In this document: positions 23,411-34,000 of the stretch, one piece after another
Layout: each line of letters begins with the position of its first letter
Numbering within the stretch: position 1 is the stretch's first letter
Source: Branchiostoma floridae
Taxonomy: Eukaryota > Chordata > Leptocardii > Amphioxiformes > Branchiostomatidae
Reading direction: 5' to 3'
DNA length: 64,000 nt
NCBI RefSeq assembly: GCF_000003815.2
Contig: NC_049987.1
Location: forward strand, 4,883,341-4,947,340
The notes under the pieces: model-generated
The model's database searches: none
What the model saw: only the letters and a program-made list of their open reading frames with translations
What the model was told of the DNA's origin: nothing
Program-made: the position numbers and the translations under genes

Positions 23411-23819
23411 GTCCCGCGTAGTGGTGCGTACCTAAAGCCCGGACTTGGAATTGTCAAAAAAAAACTAAATGTCAGGAGCCAAGTCCGGACTTGCAAAAAG
23501 CTATCTGTCACTTATATTCCCTTTTTTGTTCTAAACCATCTAAAACTTTCCATAGACAGTGAAATTTACACTAGTAAAAGACAAAAAACATTTCGTGTTT
23601 ACACTGGCTGTATATAATTTGCATGTATTTTTCACATTGCATTTCAGTTCATGCTAACATGCAATTTTATATGCACCATACCCCCTCCCCCTCAAAAAAG
23701 AAAACTTTCTAGCGTACATAACATGCAATGATGCAATGATCACCTGAACTGTTGAACCTGAGTCCGGACCTGATCGATGAACCTGAATATAAGTTAAGGT
23801 ACGCACCACTAGTCCCGCG
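23411..23819. mobile_element. hAT-type MITE with 8-bp target duplication
   Basis: The element at 23419-23811 has perfect 15-bp inverted ends, TAGTGGTGCGTACCT and AGGTACGCACCACTA. It is flanked on both sides by GTCCCGCG (23411-23418 and 23812-23819). An 8-bp target duplication is the hallmark of hAT transposition. The 393-bp interior has no transposase. Confidence 0.92.
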
Positions 23820-24026
23820 TCTCCCTGCATTCAATGGGATCCGGATCCGTGAAAATGGCTACGCTACAAAGTCGCGGACCAAACTTCTAAGGCTTTTCTT
23901 CCCGAGTGTACACATTTCTGTTCAAGTAAGACTCGATGACCATAACCAAGACTTGGCCCATACATCTTAAATGTATGGAATAAGATTTAAGAAACCGGAA
24001 TATACAAAGAGTTTCATCTTTCCCAG

Positions 24027-24077
24027 TTCCACAGGAGCTGATGTATGCCGCCATGCTGGGAGATAAGACCTTAACTT
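24027..24077 (+). CDS. Candidate exon, ankyrin-like segment
   Basis: An acceptor (GTTTCATCTTTCCCAG) ends at 24026. The exon reads PQELMYAAMLGDKTLT and is followed by donor GTACGT at 24078 (alternatively GTAACA at 24082). L-M-Y-A-A-x-x-G-D is ankyrin-repeat-like. It may belong to the same broken gene as the segments at 24176 and 25835. The phases do not fit perfectly, so exon ends are uncertain. Confidence 0.3.
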
Positions 24078-24175
24078 GTACGTAACATAGATAAAACCAA
24101 ACATCATCTTAATGAAGACGTCTCTTTTAATCAAAAGGACAAACTTTGATAACTATGTGATGACGTTACCTACAG

Positions 24176-24241
24176 AATGAGAAGACAGCAGAAGAGATTG
24201 CAGCAATTAAGAAAGCGCGGAAGCTGTTCCAGTTTTCCAAA
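24176..24241 (+). CDS. Candidate exon, charged helical segment
   Basis: An acceptor (TGACGTTACCTACAG) ends at 24175 and donor GTAAGC starts at 24242. The 66-nt exon reads NEKTAEEIAAIKKARKLFQF then SK in phase 0. K-T-A-E-E-I-A is common at ankyrin repeat ends. A following acceptor at 24345 would continue in this frame as GKIRTDDV and stop. Short and tentative. Confidence 0.3.
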
Positions 24242-24591
24242 GTAAGCCATGGCCAAACAAAGTAAATCTTTTCATATACTTTCTGCTTATAACATCACGT
24301 AAAATTTTACACTTTTTTAATCATATTAACGTTGTGTTCTGCAGGGTAAGATCCGGACAGACGATGTTTGAAGCAGCTCAACATTTGGTGAGACGTATCT
24401 TTTCATCGATCAGTGAACACATGTATATATATTATTTATGTATATATCAGGACATCAATAAAGTTTATCTTTTGTCATTGTATGGTGAATCATGTCCCTG
24501 CATAAGCTATGTAAACAGGGATACATTTTGTATTCAGTGTATTCTATGTTGTGCAAGTAAGTGAACACCTTTCTTTGAGAGTTGTTTATGT

Positions 24592-24930
24592 ACGAGGGGC
24601 GGTCAATACGTAATGCCACTTCCAGTTGTCTAATCTAAATAAAATTTTGAATGTGTAATGATTCATATCTCTATGGGTTATGTTGCAAAAAACACCTCTG
24701 AACTAATTGTGGTTTCTGATTTACTGGTGTTTGAACTGAGTCAGGTGTGAAATGGACCAGGTGTGAAATGGAGCCAGTTGAGTGTCGCGCAGTGATCCGG
24801 TATTTGGCGGGCGTCTCATGGACCCCGCCTAACATTATAGTGAGCAACCGTTTGACAAGAATTCTCGGAATTCCGCAGGCATCTGTGGAATTTTTCTACA
24901 GCCCCGCCCGCCCGTGTTCAGTCACGTGAC
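24592..24930 (+). mobile_element. mariner-like transposon 5' fragment
   Basis: ACGAGGGGCGGTCAATACGT resembles the terminal repeats of mariner elements. About 170 bp later an ATG begins MEPVECRAVIRYL, similar to the usual mariner transposase start (M-E-x-x-E-x-R-A-V-I-K-x-L). The frame then loses resemblance, and no catalytic DD(34)D region or right end was found. Confidence 0.5.
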
Positions 24931-25204
24931 CTGACCCCGCCGAAACAGGGGTAAACAACTGGTCTTGCCACTTTCTCAGGCGATACCTCAAAAATCCCTG
25001 CACCAAAACACAAATGCTATACACCAAAATAAAGGGAATTTTGTTGTCTAAATACACTGTTAATGGCTTTAACATAGGTGCTAAACTCGATGAGATATTT
25101 TCCGGAACGTCCGGCAAATGCCCCTTCTTCCGCGCTCGGCGCTGGGGGCTTCGTGCGGACAGAAACTTCCGCGGGAGGGTCTGCATGGGGGGTCCCGACA
25201 ATGA

Positions 25205-25520
25205 TTTACGCTGAAGTCAGAAGAACGCCCTACGTATTACGCAAAATCAAGGATGGCAATTACGCTAAATTTGGTCACCTCGCTACGAATTACGCAGATA
25301 TTCATAAGATGGTTTTCCCTACGAATTACGGGAAATAAAAATAGGCTGCCTACGAATAGGCCAAGGAAGACGTGGCTGGACAATATCAAGACATGGACTG
25401 GCCTAAGCACTGAACAGCTCATCAGAGGGGCAGAGGACAGAGCGAGATGGGCACGGATCACTGCTACTGGATGTCGGGGAGCCCCTACGACCACTGAGGT
25501 TACGGGCCGTGAGTGAGTGA
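25205..25520 (+). pseudogene. LINE reverse transcriptase tail with nested short repeats
   Basis: At 25350-25450 the plus strand reads NRPRKTWLDNIKTWTGLSTE then QLIRGAEDRARWARI. This matches the common LINE C-terminal motif G-R-P-R-x-T-W-x-D-x-I...A-x-D-R-x-x-W. The end carries a GAGTGAGTGAGTG run at 25510. Just upstream, 25225-25355 has four or five copies of CTACGAATTACGC-like motifs. No complete element remains. Confidence 0.6.
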
Positions 25521-25834
25521 GTGTGCCTACGCCTCACTGTTTGACGTTACAGGCCTGTTTACAAGCCTGTTGTCCATACAAATCTTAGTACTGCATAACA
25601 GTACATTCAGATTTTTATGCTAGTTTCGCATTTCGAACATGGCATATGCTAATCATTTTGTTCTTCTACTCTAGTGATTCTACAAAGTTCTTGTAGAGGA
25701 ATATTTTATGTATGTGGAGGACAAAAAAGGCATACTTACCGTTATTTTACCATGATATTGCAAGGGGATAGATGCATAATTGTATGATTTTTAAAGCATT
25801 TTTTTATTTATTCTTTTATGTTCTTTATTTTTAG

Positions 25835-26116
25835 GATATGGCCTTAGTTGCTGAAGATCAAGATGAGAGGATGGAGGTGTGCTTCACAAAGCTAAAGCAG
25901 GCACAAAAAGACCTCAAAAACTACAAGAGAAGATGTACACAGGCAGAGCACGAAAATGAACAACTGGAAGAGAGATACGAGTGGCTTACTCAACAGTACT
26001 AGTATTAAATCGTATCGCAGCTCCACACAAATGTAGAACACTTCCAGAAAGTCATAGCAGAAAAGTCATCTGATGTGTTCGAAATCAGTAAAAACCTTGC
26101 AGCTGAAAACAAGAGG
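25835..26116 (+). pseudogene. Coiled-coil coding exon with in-frame stops, cut by a repeat
   Basis: After an acceptor (TGTTCTTTATTTTTAG) the frame is open from 25835 as DMALVAEDQDERMEVCFTKL, KQAQKDLKNYKRRCTQAEHE, NEQLEERYEWLTQQY, then TAG and TAA at 26000 and 26006. The same frame then continues with heptad-like coding character (VSQLHTNVEHFQKVIAEKSS, DVFEISKNLAAENKR) to 26116, where repeat R1 begins. Either the exon really ends at the TAG, or nonsense mutations and the insertion killed a longer coiled-coil gene. The coding look on both sides favours a pseudogene. Confidence 0.5.
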
Positions 26117-29100
26117 AACTAGAGTTCAACGAACCCATCTCTTCGCCAAATAATCATGCCTTTATTCAAGACTTTAAGGTCTTATTCATGTATTACTAAA
26201 TCATGCCTTTATTTAAGACTTTAAGGTCTTATTCATGTATTACTAAATAGTACCTACCCCCAAACCCCACAAATGCTACCAAAACAAGACCTAATTGTAC
26301 AAGATGACCTGATAGCACCCCTGGTCAATCAGAATTTCAAGCTTTTCAGTGTCCAGCTCACGGCTTGTCAGTGTTTCCTCCAGCAAAAACATCTGTCAAA
26401 CAGATGTGTCCATAGATATAGGTCAAGTGAGATACATGTATATACAAAACAGTTTATTTCTGTTAATTGGCCACTGATTACAATTAAATGCATCTTTCCA
26501 TGTAGATTATTATTTTAAGTACTCATTCTATCTACATACCAAAAAATCCTGATGATCCGTCAACACGTTCTCGAGTTATTCTCGTTCAAAGTTTGAAAGG
26601 AAATCGGTGCCTGCAGTTCCCAAAAAGCCGCTAGGGGGTCCAAACTCACAGCACTTACTCTCTGCCCCAAGGGCTATCTACCACTCAAAAATCATGACCA
26701 CAGCATATCCAAAACACGAAGTGTCAAAAATAAAAGTTTTGCTGCAGTACCTTAGGCAGTTACTAGGGGGCCCATTATCGAACTTGACCTTCGTTTTCTT
26801 GACCCCCACCCACCTACCAAATATCATCAGGATCCATTCAAGGGTTCTCGAGTTATCTTGCTTACAGACAAATGCACTTACATACAAATCCCGCTACAGC
26901 GCCGTAGGTAAGAGCCAGGTAAACCATTTTCGCACTTGACCTTCCTCTCCAAAACCGCTACACACCTACCAAGTTTCTTGAAAATCGCCTAGCTAGATTT
27001 TGACTTATGCTGCCCAAAACAAACTGCAAAAAACATACCAAGCTCGCTGCAGTACCGTAGGAAAACGCCAGGTAAACCGTTTTCGAACTTGGCATTCCTT
27101 TCGACAACCGCTACACACCTACCAAAAATCACAAAGTTCCATCCACAATTTCTCGAGTTATATGCTGTTGACCTACATACAGACCCAAGTCAAACAAAAA
27201 CATACTCTATCGCCATTGGCGAAGAGAATGATGAACTGACAACAAATTTCTATTTTGATACCACGTTTATGTCATGATCCCTTGTCATTTTTCTGTACTG
27301 ATTTATAATGATGTAAAGAAGAGATACATGTATCTGTCATTTGTTTGTTATTATAAGGTAAATTGTTGTTGCAGTTTCTGTACAGATAGCAGCAATTCTT
27401 TATTTTTATGTATCACTCAGTGCATAATTGCTGAAGTCATAATGTTCTGTCAGAAGTGTAGGAGAGGTACACCAGTCAAGTTAGTAAGAATTATAAGAAC
27501 AATCTAGAGGTAATCATGAAGGACAGGCTTGGTCGCATTCAGTAGGCACCTCCAATATTGGCATGCATTGTTTTGATTGTCTTTCTTGAGTACCCTGTAG
27601 AAAAAGAAGAGAAATGATGAGGAATGTTTCAAAAGTCAAAAATGGTAAATAGCTTGGTAAAGTTGGTTCAAGAGTTATAAAATGAATGTATATATTTCCA
27701 TGAAATATATATATATATACATATACCTGTCTACTTCATAGTTATTGTGCCATTTATTGAGTTACTTACTCTAAATATCAAGATATACACTTCACAGGTA
27801 ACTTTTTCATGGAAAATGTGTTAAATTAGACAGAAAACAAGTAAAATCTGCCCGACATAAATTATGCAATTTGGTCGCCAATTATGCATAAATTATGCAA
27901 ATTAATGAAGATATGCTTGATACCAGTGTTGAGATATTTCAATCCAAGTGACACCACAAATTTCTTTTAATTCTTCCCATTGAAAACAATAGGGCCCTAG
28001 TGCCATGCCTGACCCCATTGTTAAGGCCTTTGTTCTCTTCGCCAAGAAGAGTATGTTATTGCTGACTTGGGTCTGTATGTAGGTCAACAGCAAATAACTC
28101 CAGAAATTGTGGATGGAACTTTGTGATTTTTGGTAGGTGTGTAGCAGTTGTCAAAAGAAATCCCAAGTTAGAAAACGGTTTACCTGGCGTTTTCCTACGG
28201 TACTGCAGCAAGCTTGGTATGTTTTGGGGGTTTGTTTTGGGCAGCATAAGTCAAAATGCAGCGGAGCGATTTTCACGATACTTAGTAGGTGTGTAGCGGT
28301 TTTAAAGAGGAAGGTCAAGTGCGAAAATGGTTTACCTAGCTCTTACCTACGGTGCTGTAGCGGGATTTGTATGTAAGTGCGTTTGTCTGTATGCAAGATA
28401 ACTCGAGAACCCTTGAATGGATCCTGATGATATTTGGTAGGTGGGTGGGTGTCAGGAAAACGAAGGTCAAGTTTGATAATGGGCCCTCTAGTGGCTGCCT
28501 AAGATACTGCAGCAAAACTTTTAAATTATACACTTCGTGTTCTGGACAGGCTGTGGTCATGATTTTTAAGTGGTAGATAGCCCTTGAGACAGAGAGTAAG
28601 TGCTGTGAGTTTGGACCCTCTAGCGGCTTTTTGGGAACTGCAGGCACCGATTTCCTTTCAAACTTTGGACGAGAATAACTCAAGAACGTGTTGACGGATC
28701 ATCAGGAATTTTGGTATGTAGATAGAATGAGTGATGACTTACACAATGTAATACTTATTATGTAAATCAGCATATAATTTGCATAATTAATGAGGAACGT
28801 TCATAAATCCATACCAACAGCATATAACTCAAGAATCTGTGTATGGATTTTCATGATATTTGGCATGTGAGTAGCGTTTGCAGAAAGAAAGGTTGTGTTT
28901 GAAAATAGTTGGCATATCATTTTCCGTTAGGACGGTAGCGGGCCGAGTGTGTGCGTCCGTTTGTTTGTGTAATGCATAACTCGAGAAGCCTTGAAAGGAT
29001 CCTGATAATATTAAGTAGGTGGGTAGGGGTCAGAACAACGAAGGTCGAGTATGATAGTGGGCCCCCTAGCGGCTTCTTAAGATACTGCAGCAAAACTTCA

Positions 29101-29690
29101 ATTTTTTACATCTTGTGTTCTGAACATGCTGTGGTCGTGATTTTTGAGTGGTAGATAGCCTAAGTGACGACTTACATAATTTAATACTAATTATTCAAAT
29201 CAACAGCTAATTTGCATAATAAATGAGGAAAGTACAGAAATCCACTGAATTCCATGATAGGACTTTCAAACTTGTTTGCATTGTTTTTGGCTGAAAGGTA
29301 CTTTAGATAATAATCTACATCGAAAGGTGCATTTAGTTGTAATCAGTGGCCAATTAACAGAAATAAACTGTTTTCTATATATATATATCTCATTTTGACC
29401 TATATTTATAGACACAGCTGTTACACAGATGTTTCGCTGGAGGAGCTTGTGAGCTGGACGCTGTTACACTGGGGACAAAACCTCTGGAAAGCATGACATT
29501 CGGATTGACCAGGCATGGTACCAGGTTATCTGTGATCACAGACTTGCTTTGGGGAGCATTTCTGGCTTTGTGAGGATCACAGTTCATGCTACTATTTAGT
29601 AATACATGAATAAGACCTTAAACTTAAAGTCTTAAATAAAGGCATGATTATTTGGCGAAGAGATGTGTTTGTCGAACTCTAGTTTACTAT
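26117..29690. mobile_element. Inverted pair of R1 elements (copies B and C)
   Basis: Copy B runs forward 26117-27230. Copy C runs in reverse 28034-29690, and its outer end is the reverse complement of copy B's left end. Between them lie about 800 bp without recognisable features except an AT microsatellite near 27707. Copy B lacks the segment matching 470-870 of copy A, while copy C keeps it, so C was not made by simple inversion of B. The matching frames in the copies (for example PAVPKKPLGGPNSQHLL) are repeat by-products. Confidence 0.75.
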
Positions 29691-29936
29691 GTTGTAAAGC
29701 TCAACTAGAGTTCGGTGACCTCATACTTGCATGAAATCAATTTGTGTGGAAAATGATAGTTAATACACACTTGGGTCCTATCCCTTGGTGTTGAGCACCG
29801 TGATATTCTTCCAATATACATAAATGATACAATCAATGCAGAAAAGACTGACAAAACAGTATTCCCATCATATGACCTTTATTCCTGTGCACTTGATGTA
29901 ATTTTAAACAACCCACAGGGCCTGTGTAGCGCTAGT

Positions 29937-30135
29937 GCACCTTTATCTGTGGGGTAACTTATATCCGCTGTATTTTAGAGATGTCAGGTCGTAAGTCGGT
30001 GGTTTCGCATTGCGGTATTTTTAAAACATTGCAGTTTAAAGTAAACGTCCGTCTACCCAATATCCCCAAATATATACCCTGTCTTTAGATACAACGGACA
30101 AAGGTTACCCCACGGATAAAGGTAAACTAGCGCTC
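29937..30135. mobile_element. Palindromic MITE family M3, copy 2
   Basis: The ends are TAGCGCTAGTGCACCTTTAT and, inverted, AAAGGTAAACTAGCGCT. GGGGTAAC and GGTTACCCC subterminal motifs are mirrored. It lies between the R1 pair and the 3' end of the large minus-strand gene. The remaining 30136-30893 shows no gene. Confidence 0.75.
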
Positions 30136-30893
30136 TATAGTAAAACTACTGTCTGCGCAACTTTCACCCGTTTCGGGTATGTCAAATGAGTTAGCGTTTT
30201 TGTTACCAACGCACCATAAGAAAGGTACTGTATCCATATTGCAGTTCACACAAACACCTGTTGTGAAGGCTAAGCAAGCAATGTTTGCTTGGTATAATTA
30301 CCGATTTACTATAACGTATTAATTTAGTGATATGTCCTGACAGTATATACGTATATCGTGGCGTATTTGTACTTTTATCAAAATTAGTACTGATTTTGAA
30401 AATCGTAGGCACCATATGCAGACTGACGAATTAAAATTGGACGTCAGGTGTGTGACTTATGGTCTAACTTCCACAAGTTACATGTACGTAACTGAACGAA
30501 GTGAAATTCAGTGTCACTGTCACCTTTGTATAGGATACACAAAAACAGATTCAAGCATATCAAACACATGGGCGTATTAGCACGTTCATCATTCCAAGTT
30601 CGCATGTGCAGGTCAGTAATTTAATCATATTGAATTAATTTGAATTCTATCGCATTAAACTTACATCTAAGTTTCTACACGACCTTTCAGCTGCCTTTTT
30701 CACACCGTTCACAAATGTACATTACAGCTTCTGCACTAAACTAGTCCGCAAACTAGAGCGCATTTTATATAACATGACGATATCACATCAGTTATTTTAT
30801 GCCACACTATATACACCTTCCAATAGCTGTAGTAACGTAGGTTTAGTGAGAACTAACGGCAGATGTCATAATTAAGCAGGATATTGGCGAGGT

Positions 30894-31025
30894 TTAGGAT
30901 GACTTCGGATGTGACAAGATGGAGTCGAGGACTGACTCCACCAGACTCTCTGTAGTGGTCTCCACCACGATCTGTGGGACGGCTACAGGCTTCTCCTCTG
31001 CCGCGTCATGGCCCTGGATCACAGC
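30894..31025 (-). CDS. Giant repeat gene, exon 7: C-terminus
   Basis: The acceptor is CCTTACTGCCTTCTCAG, phase 0. It encodes AVIQGHDAAEEKPVAVPQIV, VETTTESLVESVLDSILSHP, KSS and TAA at 30896-30894. No canonical AATAAA is visible soon after the stop. ATTAAA- and CATAAA-type variants lie on the minus strand at about 30615 and 30790. Confidence 0.65.
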   Translation of the reverse strand, partial: AVIQGHDAAEEKPVAVPQIVVETTTESLVESVLDSILSHPKSS

Positions 31026-34000
31026 CTGAGAAGGCAGTAAGGCCATAGTTATTACCTTGTGTATACTGTATACATACAGACATAACGCTTGTTCACTTTT
31101 ATTCGAGGGGAATCCTACATCCGTTGTACCTAAAAACAGGATAATTAGGGATATCACGTTGATGGACGGTGGTTTAAACTTGCATTTTTTTTTCACATAA
31201 TGCAGTTTGAGACCACCGTCCGTCGTCTTGATATCCCTAAATACCCTGGTGTTAAATACAACGGATAAAGGTTACCCCACAAATAAAGGTGAACTAGCGT
31301 TACATAGTCATACACTATCGAGTTGTAGCAAGGAAATTAAAAGCTCCTTGGTTGTAGCACCACTAAACCCTTATGTCAAGGATTTGCAACGTAAACATCA
31401 AGACCACAGAGCACCCAGTGCCAAAGATTGAAAATTCCTACTGCAGTTACTGTACCAAGGCCAAATCACCCCACCTACCAACCTGCTACATACTGTCTCA
31501 ATCCATACATCGGATCATGATATACTGTAAATGCATTTAAGTTCGCGGGGGATTTAATTTCGCGGTAGCGGGGAAAAGGACTTTTCGCGGTGGTTTCAAT
31601 TTCGCGGTAACACCATAGACTGCAGTCTAATACCATAATAGAAAACTGTTCGCGGTGGTTTAAGTTCGCGAAAACCGCGAACATTAATCCACCGCGAACA
31701 TTTCTGCATTTGCAGTATACCCCAAAACATAATTCAGGCTTTATATGCAGACTATAGATGCAGAATACAGTGACTGATGAGGATGATGATTCAGACCGAA
31801 ACAGTAATCCACTTTTTCATGGAGGCAACTATTGACGGATGTGCGGCATACCTCTAAGGCGTCCTGAATGTTGTCCACCGCCGATCCCAGGGAGTTCACG
31901 GCAACGGAGAGCTCCTGCACTGCGCTCTGTTTAATGGCGTCCTCGCGGGCTTCATCGATCGTTTGGATGGCGTGTTGGAGAGCGTCTTCAGCGGACGTAC
32001 CCTTCACCTTCCCCGCCGCCCCATTCAGGACGACCAGGGCCTTCGACATGACCTCGATCACTTGGTCCCTATTGAGGGAACCGGGGAAATGTAAGTCACT
32101 GTCAATCAAATGTGATTTTAAAAACTCTATTGTTGACAACATGTGCGTTAACATTCTGTACAAAAGGAACGAAACTGTAGTATCTATTTATTACTTTCTA
32201 CATGTATCAACCCAATCCACAGTGTGAGAAATAGGCACAGGGGTCAAGACATTTCTGAAACATGTTAGGATCAAACATTCAGCTTTAGTAATTTGTACCT
32301 AGGAGCCAGGTTTCCATGTTTCTATGGTTATGATGTGCTGAGAGATTTAGATGTTGTGTTCTGTGTTTAATTCATTTTCTTTATCCACGGTATCCGACAG
32401 TTTACCGGGACAAATTTGTGACTTCGGAGCCCGGCCGGGGTTACATCCCCTTCGAATACCGGTGCAAATGGAACCGTAGCATAAGGCCACAGCAAGTAAA
32501 TTTTATGGATGACATCAGCGCGCGCATTAATTTTCGCCTGATTTCAGAAGAAGAAAAAACAAGAATTTTTGTCTTCTTTAGGGATGGTCAACATGAACAT
32601 AAAGTACCAAAATGAGCAAATATATTGTGTTGTAGGTTAATAATTGTACTTGTACAAGTGACACTTGCGAGGTACCCAAGACTGTAGTTGTAGAAAACTT
32701 GTTGGATAGTTGTAAAAGTGACACCGATATGGAAGCCATGAGTGTGGTTACCAACTTTGTTTGTGATGCCAGTCTGCCACACTAGTGTCCACACTTTTGT
32801 CCCTTTTACCACACCAGTGCATAAATACAGGAATGAATGCATTGTTGGCTCTGACACCATGTTTTGTCCCTTTAATTATTTTTACAACAGTCATCACAAC
32901 TTTATAGTGCCTATTTTTTAAAACGCACTCATCTTGTTGTTTTTTTCGCCCTATCACACTATTTTTGCAGTCTGTAGAGGATGTCAGCCATAAAATTTAC
33001 TTGCTGTGGCCTAAACAGCGAAGAAACAACGGTCAGCATTTGTAGAACGAACCTATCCTCGCTCCCCAGGTCCGAGTGGATTCCCTCGGCCGCTTTGTCC
33101 ACAGCAGCGGCGGCAGCTGCCACTGACTCCGCACTACTTGCCTGCTCCACTCCGGACAGACCCTGCAGTAACACATCCATCCTGTCCCCCTTCGTACCTC
33201 CTGTGGCGGTTCCGGCTACCCCCAATGCCTGTGTCAACGGTACGGAGAAAACATTCGTATCTACAACAACACAAGGTGCGTTGAACAAAGTAAATTCTTT
33301 AGTAAACGTTTGGACGACCATCTGTCGCCTTCATCAGTACAAAATGAAGCAAATACTATCGGTGCTATATGAACTTCGACAGAGTCGGTGCATTTTGTAC
33401 TGATGAAGGCGACAGATGGTCGTTGAAACATTTACTGAAGAAATAAGGGAAGGTTGTGTAACGAAGAATACTTTGTTCAATTGAAATACCAACCTGATGA
33501 AACCATTTGCGGAAACACAAGGTACGGTTGTACAATTTAAGCTTTGCTCAAACTCAAAAACAAACGCATCCTGGACTTTCAGTCGATTTTGCTGACCTTC
33601 ATCAGATATCTAAATCAGTGCGCTGACTTTCGACAGGTTGTGCATTTTGGATACGCAGCAGGACTTTTTTGTGAGGGCTGCAATGGAGGTTATCATGCAT
33701 TAGGGCCCATCTACCCATAGTGACGGTGCACTACAAACTAACAAAGTGAATGCAGTGAATCAGACATCTGATGAATTCGGCGAGATCGACTGAGAATTCG
33801 TGATGAGTGTTTCTCTTTGTGGTGCCACAAAGCTCAAGTTTCTCAAATACAGATTCTACCAACACAGATGAGCTTTCATTCGGACATATTGTATGTTTTG
33901 CAATTTGAAAAAAAAACGCCAATAGGTTTCAAATGGTACTGATTTGGTAAACAGTTTTAGCCCTTTTGTTGACTACCCATCCATTGACGACGATCATGTT

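Noticed and set aside
26000-26008. A tiny GT...AG intron (about 25 bp) that would remove the two stops in the coiled-coil exon
   Set aside because: Far below the size any known spliceosome removes in animals, and it would shift the frame that continues as coding-like on the other side.
33264-33264. Alternative acceptor TTGTGTTGTTGTAG for exon 5 of the giant gene
   Set aside because: It would start in phase 1 while exon 4 ends in phase 0. The acceptor at 33229 fits the phase.
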